64,000 nucleotides of DNA from assembly GCA_001595385.3 (NCBI GenBank), contig LVEI03000003.1, positions 1 through 64,000 on the forward strand. Direction: 5' to 3'. Below are positions 8,752-17,541 of the stretch, one piece after another (position 1 is the first letter of the stretch; each line of letters starts with the position of its first letter). The stretch is from Deltaproteobacteria bacterium GWC2_55_46 (GTDB lineage: Bacteria > Desulfobacterota > GWC2-55-46). Below the pieces are notes generated by a model. It saw only the letters and a list, made by a program, of their open reading frames with translations, ran no database searches and had not been told where the DNA came from. The position numbers and the translations under genes are program-made.

Positions 8752-11121
8752 TTAGTCCGCATAAAGAAGCGTTTGCATTTGATTTACGGCATCCCTCAAT
8801 CTTTCCGGCCCGCCAAACATCGCGGCAATCTCCAAAGTATTTCCATGTTCCGATATTGGCGGTACTTTGAGAACATCAGGGATAACGAACTGAGCCGTGC
8901 CGTGCTCCGCGTATTTTTCCAAAAGCTCATTAAGTATGGCCTTTGCTTCAGGCCCGAACTGGTCAAAGAAGTCCTTCTTGTCTTTACGCAACCGGTCGGC
9001 CCGCTCCCGCCTTGTGCGTAGCGGCGAGTTAAAGGCTATATGACAAAGGAGATCGAACGGGTCAGCGTCAGGCTGATTTGCAGATTCAGCCAGGTCATCG
9101 AAGTTTATCCCCCGCTCTTCAAGTTTTGCTATGATTTCTGAGCGTTGGACAGGGTCGGCCCATAATGTCTGCACCTCAGCAGCATTCGGGTACAGCATTC
9201 GGACCTTCTCCGCGGCATAGTCGGTGAACTTGACAACACGGAGCTGTTTTCCATCAGGGTCAAGTTCGTAAACAAGATGGGTGGTAACCTCTACAAAACC
9301 ATTATCAACATAGTATCTTTTCGGTTCTGCAGTGGGCGGCTCTGTGATGAGAGGAGGCTTTATATCTATAACTATTCCTTCATCCAAGATATCCTCTGAC
9401 TCGGTAACCTCTTCTTTTGTTACCTGTCCGGCCTCATCTACCACCTGCTCGCTTATAAGCGAAGGCTCCCCGTCAAAGGCAGGGTCGGCAAAAAGCCTTG
9501 TTGCGCTCCCAGTGTAATCAACGATGCTGAAGTAGAGCTTCCCGTAGTCATCCCTGACGCGAGTGCCCCTGCCTATTATCTGTTTGAACTCGGTCATGGA
9601 GTTGATTACCCTGGCAAGGACGACATTTTTACAGGTCGGTGCGTCAACCCCTGTGGTAAGTAGCTGTGATGTTGTTAGTATTACCGGCGTATTTGTCTCA
9701 AGCTCCTGGAATTTACTTAAGTATCCGCGCCCGATATCACCTTCATCAGAGGTAACCCTGCATACATAGTCAGGATGCCGCTGAACAAGGTCTGCATTCA
9801 GGTTATTAAGAGCGCGGCGCATTTCATCTGCATGTTCCTGGTTAACGCAAAAAACTATCGTCTTGGCAAAGCGGTCTGTTTTTCTCAGAAACTCTGTCAA
9901 ATGTCTTGCCATAGCTTCGGTACGAGCCCGCAAAGCAACAACCCTCTCAAAATCCTTTGTGTGGTATTCTCCGTCAGGTATTTCACGGCCATACCTGTCA
10001 AGCTCCCCCTGACTGGGACGCCAGCCAGCAGCATCGAAAGTCGTAATCACCCGGTGGACACGGTAGGGAGCCAGGAAACCGTCTTCTATCCCCTGCTTGA
10101 GGCTGTATTGATATATGGGATTGCCAAAATAACCGTAGGTGTCCCTGTTGTCGTCGCAAAGGGGTGTGGCCGTCATGCCAAGTTGATAGGCTGTTTTAAA
10201 ATACTCAAGGATCTCCCGCCAGTTGCTTTCATCACTTGCGCTGCCGCGATGACACTCATCTACGATGACGAGATCAAAAAAATCCGGAGAGTACTCTTTG
10301 TAAAGCCCAGGCCTTCGGTCATCTCTCGCGATAGCCTGATAAGTAGCAAAGTACATCTCGCGGGCCTTATTCGCTTCACCGTTTTCTATCTTCCAGCGGG
10401 CATCGCCGAAGGGCGCGAATGTCTTATCCTTTGGATCGTCCACCAGAATATTTCTATCAGCGAGGTAAAGGATTTTAGGGCGGCGGTAATCTCCTGTGCG
10501 GTTCCAACGGGCGTTCCAGAGCTTCGTGCATATCTGAAAGGCAACCACCGTTTTTCCAGTGCCTGTGGCCATGGTCAAAAGGATGCGACGTTTGCCTTGT
10601 AGAACCGCCTGGACAGCCCTGTTTATAGCAATATCCTGATAATAACGCGGAGTTTTCCCGCTTGAATGGTCATAAGGTGTAAGAAGCAGGTTGGCGGTTG
10701 AATCTTCATCAAGGCCATGGCCAATGCGAAGACGTTTCCAGAGCTCTTCGGGCGTAGGAAATGACTTAAGCTGAAGCTCCTTGCCGCTAAAATAGTCAAA
10801 TTCTATGATGTCGTGGCCGTTGGTCGAATAGGCAAACTTCAGCCCGAGGATTTCAGCATAGTCCTTGGCCTGCTGTAGTCCATCGCCAGGAGCTTTGTAA
10901 TGGGCCTTGGCTTCTACGATAGCCAAAGGGAAGTCGCGAGTATATCGCAAGAGATAGTCAGCCCTCTTTTGGGGGCGACGCCTTACCCTGGTTCCGGCAA
11001 CTACGATTCTGCCGTCAGTAAAGGTCTTCTGCTCCGTAAAGGAGTGCGGGTCGTTATCCCACCCAGCCTCAACTAGCTTGGGAACTACAAATTTTCGGCA
11101 GGTATCGGCTTCGTTAAACAT
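8752..11121 (-). CDS. hsdR: Type I restriction endonuclease, motor and nuclease subunit
   Basis: 789 residues. An N-terminal PD-(D/E)XK nuclease has Asp55 and the EAK motif (Glu70, Lys72). A superfamily 2 helicase motor follows, with Walker A TGTGKT (186-191), DECH (288-291) and TATP (317-320). The helical C-terminal region contacts HsdM/HsdS. The length fits the shorter, EcoEI-like HsdR group. HsdR translocates DNA using ATP and cleaves at a distance from unmethylated sites. It is the first gene of the leftward operon; the 51-nt gap to the next gene carries that gene's ribosome-binding site. All key residues are present. Confidence 0.96.
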   Translation of the reverse strand: MFNEADTCRKFVVPKLVEAGWDNDPHSFTEQKTFTDGRIVVAGTRVRRRPQKRADYLLRYTRDFPLAIVEAKAHYKAPGDGLQQAKDYAEILGLKFAYSTNGHDIIEFDYFSGKELQLKSFPTPEELWKRLRIGHGLDEDSTANLLLTPYDHSSGKTPRYYQDIAINRAVQAVLQGKRRILLTMATGTGKTVVAFQICTKLWNARWNRTGDYRRPKILYLADRNILVDDPKDKTFAPFGDARWKIENGEANKAREMYFATYQAIARDDRRPGLYKEYSPDFFDLVIVDECHRGSASDESNWREILEYFKTAYQLGMTATPLCDDNRDTYGYFGNPIYQYSLKQGIEDGFLAPYRVHRVITTFDAAGWRPSQGELDRYGREIPDGEYHTKDFERVVALRARTEAMARHLTEFLRKTDRFAKTIVFCVNQEHADEMRRALNNLNADLVQRHPDYVCRVTSDEGDIGRGYLSKFQELETNTPVILTTSQLLTTGVDAPTCKNVVLARVINSMTEFKQIIGRGTRVRDDYGKLYFSIVDYTGSATRLFADPAFDGEPSLISEQVVDEAGQVTKEEVTESEDILDEGIVIDIKPPLITEPPTAEPKRYYVDNGFVEVTTHLVYELDPDGKQLRVVKFTDYAAEKVRMLYPNAAEVQTLWADPVQRSEIIAKLEERGINFDDLAESANQPDADPFDLLCHIAFNSPLRTRRERADRLRKDKKDFFDQFGPEAKAILNELLEKYAEHGTAQFVIPDVLKVPPISEHGNTLEIAAMFGGPERLRDAVNQMQTLLYAD

Positions 11122-11303
11122 TCAATTATTTGCAAACCTCGATAGACCCTTGGCTGTAGAGCCTTGATATATTCTAAAATCTTTATCTTTGCCTTCGCCA
11201 TATCTTTATCTTAATCAGGCCTTGATATACAAAAAACTGGCACATCCACTTCGAACTATGAGCGCCTCAGTTCCTCGTCCCGAGGGGATTCCCTTAGCAT
11301 ACT

Positions 11304-11543
11304 TTATCCTTTTTTAGGCTTTTTGCCCTTTATCAACGTCATCAAATCATTGGGTTCACAGTCAAAATAAATCAGGAGTCTTTCCAAGTCCTTGCGTTTA
11401 ATGTTGTAGCCCTGGTTAGTGGCTATTCTTGTAAGTGTGAGCTTCTTAATGCCGGTAGCTTCTTCGATAGTCCGATAGGTGATCTTCCGTCCCTCCACGG
11501 CGCTTTTCCGCTCTATCAAAGCCTTTAGGTTTATAAGTAGCAT
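11304..11543 (-). CDS. XRE-like HTH regulator, probable controller of the hsd operon
   Basis: 79 residues from the ATG at 11543. A Cro/C1-type helix-turn-helix is visible: TIEEATGIKKLTLTRIATNQ (about 25-44), then KRKDLERLLIYFDCEPNDLM, the usual XRE tail. The frame is open back to an ATG at 11594, but that would start 2 nt from a strong palindrome and add a Trp/Phe-rich leader. A GGTGG sequence 5 nt before 11543 supports the shorter form. It lies about 180 nt upstream of hsdR in the same direction. The position, small size and adjacent operator suggest autoregulation and control of the R-M operon; that is inference. Confidence 0.8.
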   Translation of the reverse strand: MLLINLKALIERKSAVEGRKITYRTIEEATGIKKLTLTRIATNQGYNIKRKDLERLLIYFDCEPNDLMTLIKGKKPKKG

Positions 11544-11595
11544 CGACCACCAGAAAGCGAAATTTGAAGCTTGACAGGCGCGAAATAATACCATT

Positions 11596-11628
11596 ATACT
11601 ATACTATCAAATTTTGATAGTATAGTAT
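11596..11628. promoter_or_regulatory. 33-bp perfect palindrome, likely XRE operator
   Basis: Two 16-nt arms (ATACTATACTATCAAA and its complement) flank one central base. The element lies 53 nt upstream of the XRE start and contains TATACT/TATAGT hexamers that could be -10 boxes in either direction. Size and symmetry fit a dimeric or tetrameric regulator site. Confidence 0.7.
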
Positions 11629-11747
11629 CTATTCAAAATACCATATGGTTGAAAAATGGTACCCACATTTATATTCCAAAATTGGCAAAATTGCAACAAA
11701 AAATGAAAAACGTGCTTCAGGGTAAATAACAGCGGAGGAGGATAAAT

Positions 11748-12134
11748 ATGGATGTTCTTCTGGTAGCGGCGGTATTGTTCGTCGCTTTAATTGTTTTCAG
11801 TTTACTTGGAAGAAGCAACAAGACTACAGAGCTTGACGATGAAATTAGGAATCTCCGGGAAAGGATAATCGTCGTGACTTCAACCAGCCTACCGGACAAG
11901 GCGGTAAAAAGCGCAATTGGGAATGTTACGGGCATCTCGGCAACGGCTGCGTCGACCGACAGAGGGTTCAGGAAGGCTGAAAAAGAGGCGCTGGCTGATA
12001 TCATGCGGCAGGGGATTCAGATTGGCGCAAATGCCATCATTGATCTCAAGATGACCACCGGGAGTTACGAAGAGCAGGGCTCCAAGTGGGTAGTCTCGAA
12101 GGTCGTCTATTATGGGACGGCTGTAAGGGTGTGA
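11748..12134 (+). CDS. YbjQ/UPF0145-family protein with N-terminal membrane anchor
   Basis: 128 residues. One hydrophobic segment at residues 3-20 (LLVAAVLFVALIVFSLL) is followed by a YbjQ-like domain: IIVVTSTSLPDKAVKSAIGNV, an A-K-E-A helix, GANAIIDLKM, and a C-terminal YYGTAVRV. Family members are small beta-alpha proteins of uncertain role, sometimes labelled heavy-metal-binding. The start has an excellent ribosome-binding site (GGAGGAGG). The gene is monocistronic with its own terminator. Function unknown. Confidence 0.85.
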   Translation: MDVLLVAAVLFVALIVFSLLGRSNKTTELDDEIRNLRERIIVVTSTSLPDKAVKSAIGNVTGISATAASTDRGFRKAEKEALADIMRQGIQIGANAIIDLKMTTGSYEEQGSKWVVSKVVYYGTAVRV

Positions 12135-12177
12135 CGAGAAATATTCAAAGAGATTGTTGATCGTAATTGCCTATGGG

Positions 12178-12211
12178 AAAGAGGCTCCTGATTTGAGCCA
12201 GGAGCCTCTTT
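12178..12211. terminator. Bidirectional intrinsic terminator
   Basis: A perfect 13-bp stem (AAAGAGGCTCCTG) with a 8-nt loop. T-rich on one side and A-rich on the other, it lies between two convergent genes and can serve both. Confidence 0.85.
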
Positions 12212-12260
12212 GTCGAGTGGCTGGAATAGGGAGTTTTTGTCATCGCCTTACAACAACTGT

Positions 12261-12869
12261 TTACTGATGTGTAAGCCCTGCCAGGGCGGCATTTATCGAG
12301 CGCGCCGGAATAAGACGTTTTGCTTTTCTGCTCGACTGAGGGTCTGGCCTTATCTCGATTTCGCCCATTTCGGTAAGAAGGCGGACATCCTTCAAAACTC
12401 TGCTGTAATCGCGCCGCAGCCTCTTGGCGAGGCCATAGACGCTTATACCGGGGTTGCAGACCACGGTCTTTAAAACCGCGCGACGCATCCTTGGAAGGCG
12501 CGCCACCTCGGCGCTTACTGGATACTGGGAATCCCCGGCGGCAATCACGCCCCATATCGCGTCCCAAGCGTCAAGGTACGATGCTTCAAGTGGTATGTTT
12601 TTATCAAACCCCTTCCTCACTTCGGGCCAAATAGTTATAAACTTCTCATCGCCAAGCTCTTCACGGAGCCAGTCCATTGGCAAATGGAGAAACGACTGGA
12701 CAAAAACCCGCATGTGTTCCTCAGGCCCTTTACCGATAATCCCGCGCCATTTTTTGTATGTCATTCGCCCGCTCCAGAAAGCAGCCCGAAGGATCATTCC
12801 CTTATCCATTACCTCAATACCTCGTCTAAGTATGGTGATATCGAACGCCTTGTTACCAGCATACCTCAC
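12261..12869 (-). CDS. Winged-helix DNA-binding protein of unknown function
   Basis: 202 residues from a GTG start at 12869. Residues about 130-165 form a winged HTH: LKTVVCNPGISVYGLAKRLRRDYSRVLKDVRLLTEMGEIEI, the pattern of MarR/ArsR-like proteins. The first 120 residues are not recognised. A start at Met21 (12809) is possible. The gene is divergent from the Fic gene with a 195-bp shared promoter region, so it may regulate that gene; this is inference from position only. Confidence 0.65.
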   Translation of the reverse strand: MRYAGNKAFDITILRRGIEVMDKGMILRAAFWSGRMTYKKWRGIIGKGPEEHMRVFVQSFLHLPMDWLREELGDEKFITIWPEVRKGFDKNIPLEASYLDAWDAIWGVIAAGDSQYPVSAEVARLPRMRRAVLKTVVCNPGISVYGLAKRLRRDYSRVLKDVRLLTEMGEIEIRPDPQSSRKAKRLIPARSINAALAGLTHQ

Positions 12870-13028
12870 TCTCTGTATAATAAATCAAGGAAAACTCTGG
12901 TTGGCAATATCGATCCGTACAGGTTTGCCTACGGCATCATCCCCATAGACTTGTAAGTCTTGACTGCGCGGCAGAGCTTACCGGAACCCACAAATCCATC
13001 CTCTTTAAAAAAGCACTTTACAAAAACC

Positions 13029-13057
13029 TTGACGTAAATTTTGCATAACGCTATATT
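13029..13057 (+). promoter_or_regulatory. Sigma-70-type promoter of the Fic gene (leaderless mRNA)
   Basis: TTGACG (13029-13034), a 17-nt spacer, and TATATT (13052-13057). The downstream ATG at 13064 lies 7 nt after the -10 box, where transcription would begin, and no ribosome-binding site is present between them. That predicts a leaderless transcript. Confidence 0.65.
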
Positions 13058-13063
13058 CCTAAA

Positions 13064-14083
13064 ATGTATAAGCCCAGTTTCGACATAAGTCCGCGGCTCT
13101 TAAGCCTGGTTACATTGGCCACTGAAACCCGGGCTTGGGTCAACTCGGCTGTGGTGGATGTTCCGTGGCTGCCGACCCTTCAGAGAGAAACCGCTGCGAG
13201 GCTGGCCCATTCCTCCACGGCCATCGAGGGGAACCCCCTGACGCTTGCAGAGGTGGAGGCCATCGCCCGCGGAGAGGAAATCGGGGCAAAAGCCAAAGAC
13301 AGGCAGGAGATACTAAACGCCCTTGCAGCCATGAATTGGGTTTGGAACAAGAAGGCTGAGGCTCCCATAAAGGAGTCTGACCTATTGCGCCTTCACGGGG
13401 TTCTCACGCGCAAGGTTCTGCCTGACGAACAATCAGGACATTACAAGACCCGTCAAAACAGGATAGTCGACCACAGGGGCATTACTGTCTATACGCCCCC
13501 TCCGCCGGATAAGGCCCGCCCGCTCACGCTGGAGCTGCTCGAATGGATAAATTCCAAGGAGTCGGAAACCCTGCATCCTGTAATCGTAGGCGCCATAGTC
13601 CATCACCGCCTTGTCTCAATCCATCCCTTCGCTGACGGTAACGGCCGCATCTCAAGGGCGCTCGCGATATGGCTCCTTTACTCAAGAGGCTTTGATACCC
13701 ATCATCTCTTTGCCCTTGACGAGTACTTCGAGCAGAAGAGGCAACTTTATTACCAGAAGATCCAACAGGCCAGGGATCTTGATGACGATCTAAGCTACTG
13801 GCTCGAATACGTCGCAGAGGGTGTAGTTGAGACTTTGAACACGGTAAAGGAGCGCATACTTTCGCTCAAGATAGCGATTGCCGCACCGCGCATGTTGCTT
13901 ACGAAACGGCAGGAGGACATCCTGCGTTTTCTGAGGGACAGAGGCCGCGTCAAAGCTCCTGATATAGAAAAGGCATTCTCCGTTACAAGGGCGCGCGTCA
14001 GCCAGGTTATCAAGCCATTAATAGACGCGGGTCTCGTTATCAGGGAGGGGCAAACAAGGGCTACGACATACCGGCTGCCGTAG
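13064..14083 (+). CDS. Fic-family AMP-transferase with C-terminal winged helix
   Basis: 339 residues. Fic core motif HPFADGNGR (187-195) is intact: His187 and the phosphate-binding loop needed for transfer of AMP (or another nucleotide) to hydroxyl groups of target proteins. An autoinhibitory helix carries STAIEGN (51-57), the [S/T]xxxE[G/N] motif with Glu55, placed N-terminal to the Fic core (class II self-inhibited type). The last 65 residues look like a winged helix (VKAPDIEKAFSVTRARVSQVIKPLIDAGLV). The target is unknown. Start chosen at the only ATG after the promoter. Family members act as regulators or toxins; no separate antitoxin is needed for class II. Confidence 0.93.
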   Translation: MYKPSFDISPRLLSLVTLATETRAWVNSAVVDVPWLPTLQRETAARLAHSSTAIEGNPLTLAEVEAIARGEEIGAKAKDRQEILNALAAMNWVWNKKAEAPIKESDLLRLHGVLTRKVLPDEQSGHYKTRQNRIVDHRGITVYTPPPPDKARPLTLELLEWINSKESETLHPVIVGAIVHHRLVSIHPFADGNGRISRALAIWLLYSRGFDTHHLFALDEYFEQKRQLYYQKIQQARDLDDDLSYWLEYVAEGVVETLNTVKERILSLKIAIAAPRMLLTKRQEDILRFLRDRGRVKAPDIEKAFSVTRARVSQVIKPLIDAGLVIREGQTRATTYRLP

Positions 14084-14133
14084 GCCCTTCAGTATATGAG
14101 AGAGCTTGCCAAATATCCTATTTGGAATATAGC

Positions 14134-14430
14134 TCACGGCTCAGGTATTTTTTGCTCGTCTTTAGACTTTCTTGCCCCTCCCCGTGACCGGTTTTCCGAA
14201 ATGTCAGGCCGCCAGCAAACATTTAAAAGTAATACCGGATGGACATTACAGGCACGGCATACCGGAGGCGTAAAAGACTCTACATGCAATAAATAGTCAT
14301 TCCAGACATTTCTACAGCGTGGACACTGTAATGACAGGAGAATTGTCCCATCAAGAGTTTGCTTTCGTTCTTCCCTTTCACGTTTCTGCCTTTCCATAAA
14401 AGTCAGATATTTTGCGTGCTTTTCATCCAT
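14134..14430 (-). CDS. Small zinc-ribbon-like hypothetical protein
   Basis: 98 residues. A charged helix at the N-terminus (FMERQKREREERKQ) is followed by two Cys pairs, CPRC and CRAC, about 25 residues apart, suggesting one zinc ribbon, and then a basic tail. The start has an AAAGGAG site 6 nt upstream. Nothing identifies the function. Confidence 0.55.
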   Translation of the reverse strand: MDEKHAKYLTFMERQKREREERKQTLDGTILLSLQCPRCRNVWNDYLLHVESFTPPVCRACNVHPVLLLNVCWRPDISENRSRGGARKSKDEQKIPEP

Positions 14431-14596
14431 TCATGCTCCTTTCGATCCAGGCCTCTATATCACGGTCTGCCGCCAAGTGTTTCCATGCACGGCGGCAAGT
14501 AATACAAAACCACCTTCCGTCTTCACGGTTAAGGACGATATTTATCGAGCACCTTTTGATTTAAAAAATTATGTCAGTGGGAGTTGGGGGCGGCTG

Positions 14597-14821
14597 CTAC
14601 TCATCACCCCAGGCCATGGCCTGGGCGAACCTTGCCGCATCTTCTTTAGATCTGCCGTGTCTGACAAGAACCGTATATACTTCGAATTCCTTTTCTTCTG
14701 GGGTTTTGCAATGATCAGTGTTGATGATTATGGTATCCACTGGTTGAAGGATACCCAGAATATTCATGAGCATTTTATCGTCTTCAATATCGACTTCAGG
14801 GGTTTTGCATTCGATACCCAT
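14597..14821 (-). CDS. Small acidic hypothetical protein
   Basis: 74 residues from the ATG at 14821, chosen because GGAGG lies 6 nt upstream; an in-frame start 15 nt earlier has no such site. Acidic, with no recognised motif; the C-terminus HGRSKEDAARFAQAMAWGDE is helical. It faces the same way as the zinc-ribbon gene 167 nt downstream. Function unknown. Confidence 0.5.
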   Translation of the reverse strand: MGIECKTPEVDIEDDKMLMNILGILQPVDTIIINTDHCKTPEEKEFEVYTVLVRHGRSKEDAARFAQAMAWGDE

Positions 14822-14996
14822 CTGAACCTCCTCCAACTTATTCCTGAATGATATTACCTTCGTTATCGGAATTCAAGCCGTCGCTCAAAGTAGAGCGGGT
14901 TTTTACGGTTAACTTAGTCAACATTGTTTGGCAAGGGCAGCTATGGGAGAAGGTCGAACTCTTAGATGAAAAACCTGGGCAGACGTTTTTACTTTT

Positions 14997-15398
14997 TTAT
15001 AGCTCGGTCAATACTTTACTCTCCAGTATCTGTCGAACAAGATCTTTAAGCTCCTTCGGCTCCAAAGGCTTTTCCATAAATCTCAGATTATTTTTCCTGA
15101 AAAAGGAGAAATAATCCTCCTCACAAGACCCGGTGAAAAAGATAATCCTCTCTTTTATCCCGGAAAGGGTCTTTACAGCCTCTTTGTAAAACTCCATGCC
15201 GTTCATTACCGGCATATTCATATCGACGATCAATACGTCATAGGATGTAACAGCGCTCCTCGCAAGTGCTTCCCTGCCATTTCTGGCGTATTCCACTGCG
15301 CCTTCTTCCGCAAGGATTATCCTGAGCGCTTTGCCGATCATCTCCTCATCATCGACCACGAGGATTTTTCTACGCACATCTTCCATGTTTTTACCCAT
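14997..15398 (-). CDS. Stand-alone response-regulator receiver protein
   Basis: 133 residues from ATG 15398 (a second ATG at 15386 is also possible). A complete receiver domain: acidic pair in VVDDEE, phospho-accepting Asp in VLIVDMNMPVMNG, switch Thr in FFTGS, Lys in EKPLEP. No output domain, so it acts through a partner protein, as CheY or Spo0F do. No kinase is adjacent. It is transcribed divergently from an XRE regulator, with an inverted repeat between them. Confidence 0.9.
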   Translation of the reverse strand: MGKNMEDVRRKILVVDDEEMIGKALRIILAEEGAVEYARNGREALARSAVTSYDVLIVDMNMPVMNGMEFYKEAVKTLSGIKERIIFFTGSCEEDYFSFFRKNNLRFMEKPLEPKELKDLVRQILESKVLTEL

Positions 15399-15522
15399 AA
15401 CAAAAACCAAATTGATTATACTGCGCTGGTTATAAAAACAGCACATCTCCATCAGAGCCCTCAGATAATGTCCTGCAGGCACATTTATATCTAAAAAACA
15501 ACATCAATAAGAATAATTTATA

Positions 15523-15563
15523 CCTATTGGGAACCTTTTTGTCAATAAAAAGTTCCCAATAGG
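15523..15563. promoter_or_regulatory. Inverted repeat between receiver and XRE genes
   Basis: CCTATTGGGAAC at 15523-15534 and its exact complement at 15552-15563, 17 nt apart, in the divergent intergenic region. Likely operator, probably of the adjacent XRE protein. Confidence 0.6.
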
Positions 15564-15602
15564 ATATTCATTTTTATTCGAAAAAAGGTAAATATCGAGG
15601 AT

Positions 15603-15926
15603 ATGAAAATGCACGAAAAAAGGTTGATAGGACTCAGGATCAAAGAGCTTAGAAAAAACAAGGGCTTATCCCAGGAAGAACTTGCGGCAAAGGCCGAGAC
15701 AAGCCCGAATTACCTCAGCCGCATGGAGAGGGGTACAGAAAACCCTACCCTGGAGATGCTCATAAAGATTTCAAGGTCGCTGGGTGTAGAGATGTGGGAA
15801 CTTTTTGACTTTGGGCATGAAGGGAGTCAGAAGGAAATAAAGGAATCCCTGATGAAGTTTATCAAGGAAGCTGATGAAGAAAAAATCAAGCTCACTGTGA
15901 AAATTCTGAGGGCCATGCTAAGATAA
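15603..15926 (+). CDS. XRE-family HTH transcriptional regulator
   Basis: 107 residues. Cro/C1 HTH spans residues 9-65 (GLRIKELRKNKGLSQEELAAKAETSPNYLSRMERGTENPTLEMLIKISRSL, read in pieces), followed by a Lys/Glu-rich helical tail that may mediate dimerisation. GAGG precedes the first ATG; a second ATG lies two codons later. Divergent from the receiver gene, sharing the inverted repeat. Probably represses that region and itself; inference from layout. Confidence 0.88.
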   Translation: MKMHEKRLIGLRIKELRKNKGLSQEELAAKAETSPNYLSRMERGTENPTLEMLIKISRSLGVEMWELFDFGHEGSQKEIKESLMKFIKEADEEKIKLTVKILRAMLR

Positions 15927-16098
15927 TGTCGTGGTCTGCTCCGAATTACCTGTCAACTCCCGCCTTTTAACGTCTGCTCTGGAGATTCCTTCTTTCTCTT
16001 TCTAAGGCCTGCTCAGTCCGCATATAATGCAAATTCGAATTCTTCCATTCGGGTTTTTTACCCTGGGTCTACTAAATCGTTAGTTAGGGGTCTTTTAT

Positions 16099-17280
16099 AT
16101 GCAAGAAAAAATACGGATTACCAGAAAGGATCTATACGAGCAGGTTTGGTCCGAGCCCATGGTCAAGCTTGCCAAGAAATATGGAGTATCGGATGTAGGG
16201 CTCAGGAAAAGATGTCTAAAGTTGAATATCCCCGTGCCCCCTGTCGGCTATTGGCAAAAGAAGGAGTTTGGAAAGGCTGCCCCTTCGCCTCCCCTACCGC
16301 CTTTTGAGGGAAACGAAAATATTGAATTCCATATAGCGCTGGAAAAAGAGAATGACCGCCCTATTGACGAGGAACAATATAAGGAGGCCGAAGAAAAAAT
16401 AGCTTTTGAAAGAGACGAGAGAAACCGAATACATGTTTCTTCCATCCTTAGGTCTCCACACCCACTCGTTGCTCAAACCAAGGAGTACTTTGAAAACTTA
16501 GAACCATCTAGATTTAGTTCCGACAAAGGTCTTTTGAACGGTTACGGCGATAAGTGCCTTAATATGCGTGTCAGCAAGGAAAGCCTACCCCGCGCATTAC
16601 GCATCATGAACGCCTTGATCAAAGCATGCGATGCAAGAGGCTTTCGTATCTCCGTTGTGGCTGAAGACCAATACGCCTATAGTAAATCTTATAAGACCTG
16701 TGTGTCTGTTCTTGGAGAGACGATAGAGTTCGGTTTGCTGGAGTTTCTCAAGCAAACAAAGCGAAAGCTTTCGCCGACCGAGAGGAAAGACAGGCCTTGG
16801 GCAAATGAATTCGAATTCAGCCACAATCCTTCCGGAAGACTAACGTTTGAGATTAAAACATGGGGATGTCCCCGTAAGAATTGGGCTGATTCCGAAAAGA
16901 AAAAACTTGAGGACTGCCTTAATGACTTCATAGTAGGGCTTATCAAGGCCGCTGTGGAGCTAAGGACTAGAGCTATCGAAAGGGAACGAGAGGCGCGTAG
17001 AAGAGAGGAACAGCAACGCCGACAGGAGGAGATCGCCAGACGAAAGCGGGAAGAGGAAGCGCGACTTCAGACCCTTCTGAATCAGACCGAGAACTGGTAC
17101 AGGAGCAAACAGATTCGGGAATACATCCAAGCAGTAAAGGATGATGCCATCCGGAAGAACGGCTGCATTGAGCCGGGGAGCGAACTCGACAAATGGCTTA
17201 CCTGGGCGAACCAGCAGGCGGACCGCTTTGACCCTTTAATAGAGAGCCGCCCTTCGATTCCTGGCAAGGATAAATTGTAA
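16099..17280 (+). CDS. HTH/coiled-coil protein of unknown function
   Basis: 393 residues. The N-terminus RKDLYEQVWSEPMVKLAKKY followed by GVSDVGLRKRCLKLNIPVPPVGYWQKK looks like a homeodomain-like HTH used by a widespread uncharacterised protein type that I recognise from mobile regions but cannot name. Residues about 290-335 are an Arg/Glu-rich coiled coil. The middle has no motif I know. Monocistronic, G+C lower than the core. Function unknown; a nucleic-acid-binding role is plausible. Confidence 0.75.
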   Translation: MQEKIRITRKDLYEQVWSEPMVKLAKKYGVSDVGLRKRCLKLNIPVPPVGYWQKKEFGKAAPSPPLPPFEGNENIEFHIALEKENDRPIDEEQYKEAEEKIAFERDERNRIHVSSILRSPHPLVAQTKEYFENLEPSRFSSDKGLLNGYGDKCLNMRVSKESLPRALRIMNALIKACDARGFRISVVAEDQYAYSKSYKTCVSVLGETIEFGLLEFLKQTKRKLSPTERKDRPWANEFEFSHNPSGRLTFEIKTWGCPRKNWADSEKKKLEDCLNDFIVGLIKAAVELRTRAIEREREARRREEQQRRQEEIARRKREEEARLQTLLNQTENWYRSKQIREYIQAVKDDAIRKNGCIEPGSELDKWLTWANQQADRFDPLIESRPSIPGKDKL

Positions 17281-17337
17281 ACGGCAAAACAGCCCACACC
17301 TAAAACGCCGGGCCTCACTTAATAATAATGAGAAATT

Positions 17338-17352
17338 GCAGACAGCGTCTGC
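17338..17352. repeat. Non-coding copy of the GCAGAC/GTCTGC palindrome
   Basis: GCAGAC-AGC-GTCTGC followed by ACAAT, matching the repeats within the YhcG gene 10.8 kb away. Confidence 0.7.
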
Positions 17353-17541
17353 ACAATCCTAAAGGCATTCTCATACAGTCCAGACTTGACCGTATTGACT
17401 AGTTGGCTACATGGTTGCTAAAAAAGCGACATGGCGAATCTTCTGTAATTGAAGACTATAAAGCAGTTAAGTCTTTATGCTACTCAATTATGAATCACGG
17501 CAACCAACAAAACCAATATTCCGAAAACACATGAGGGACGC

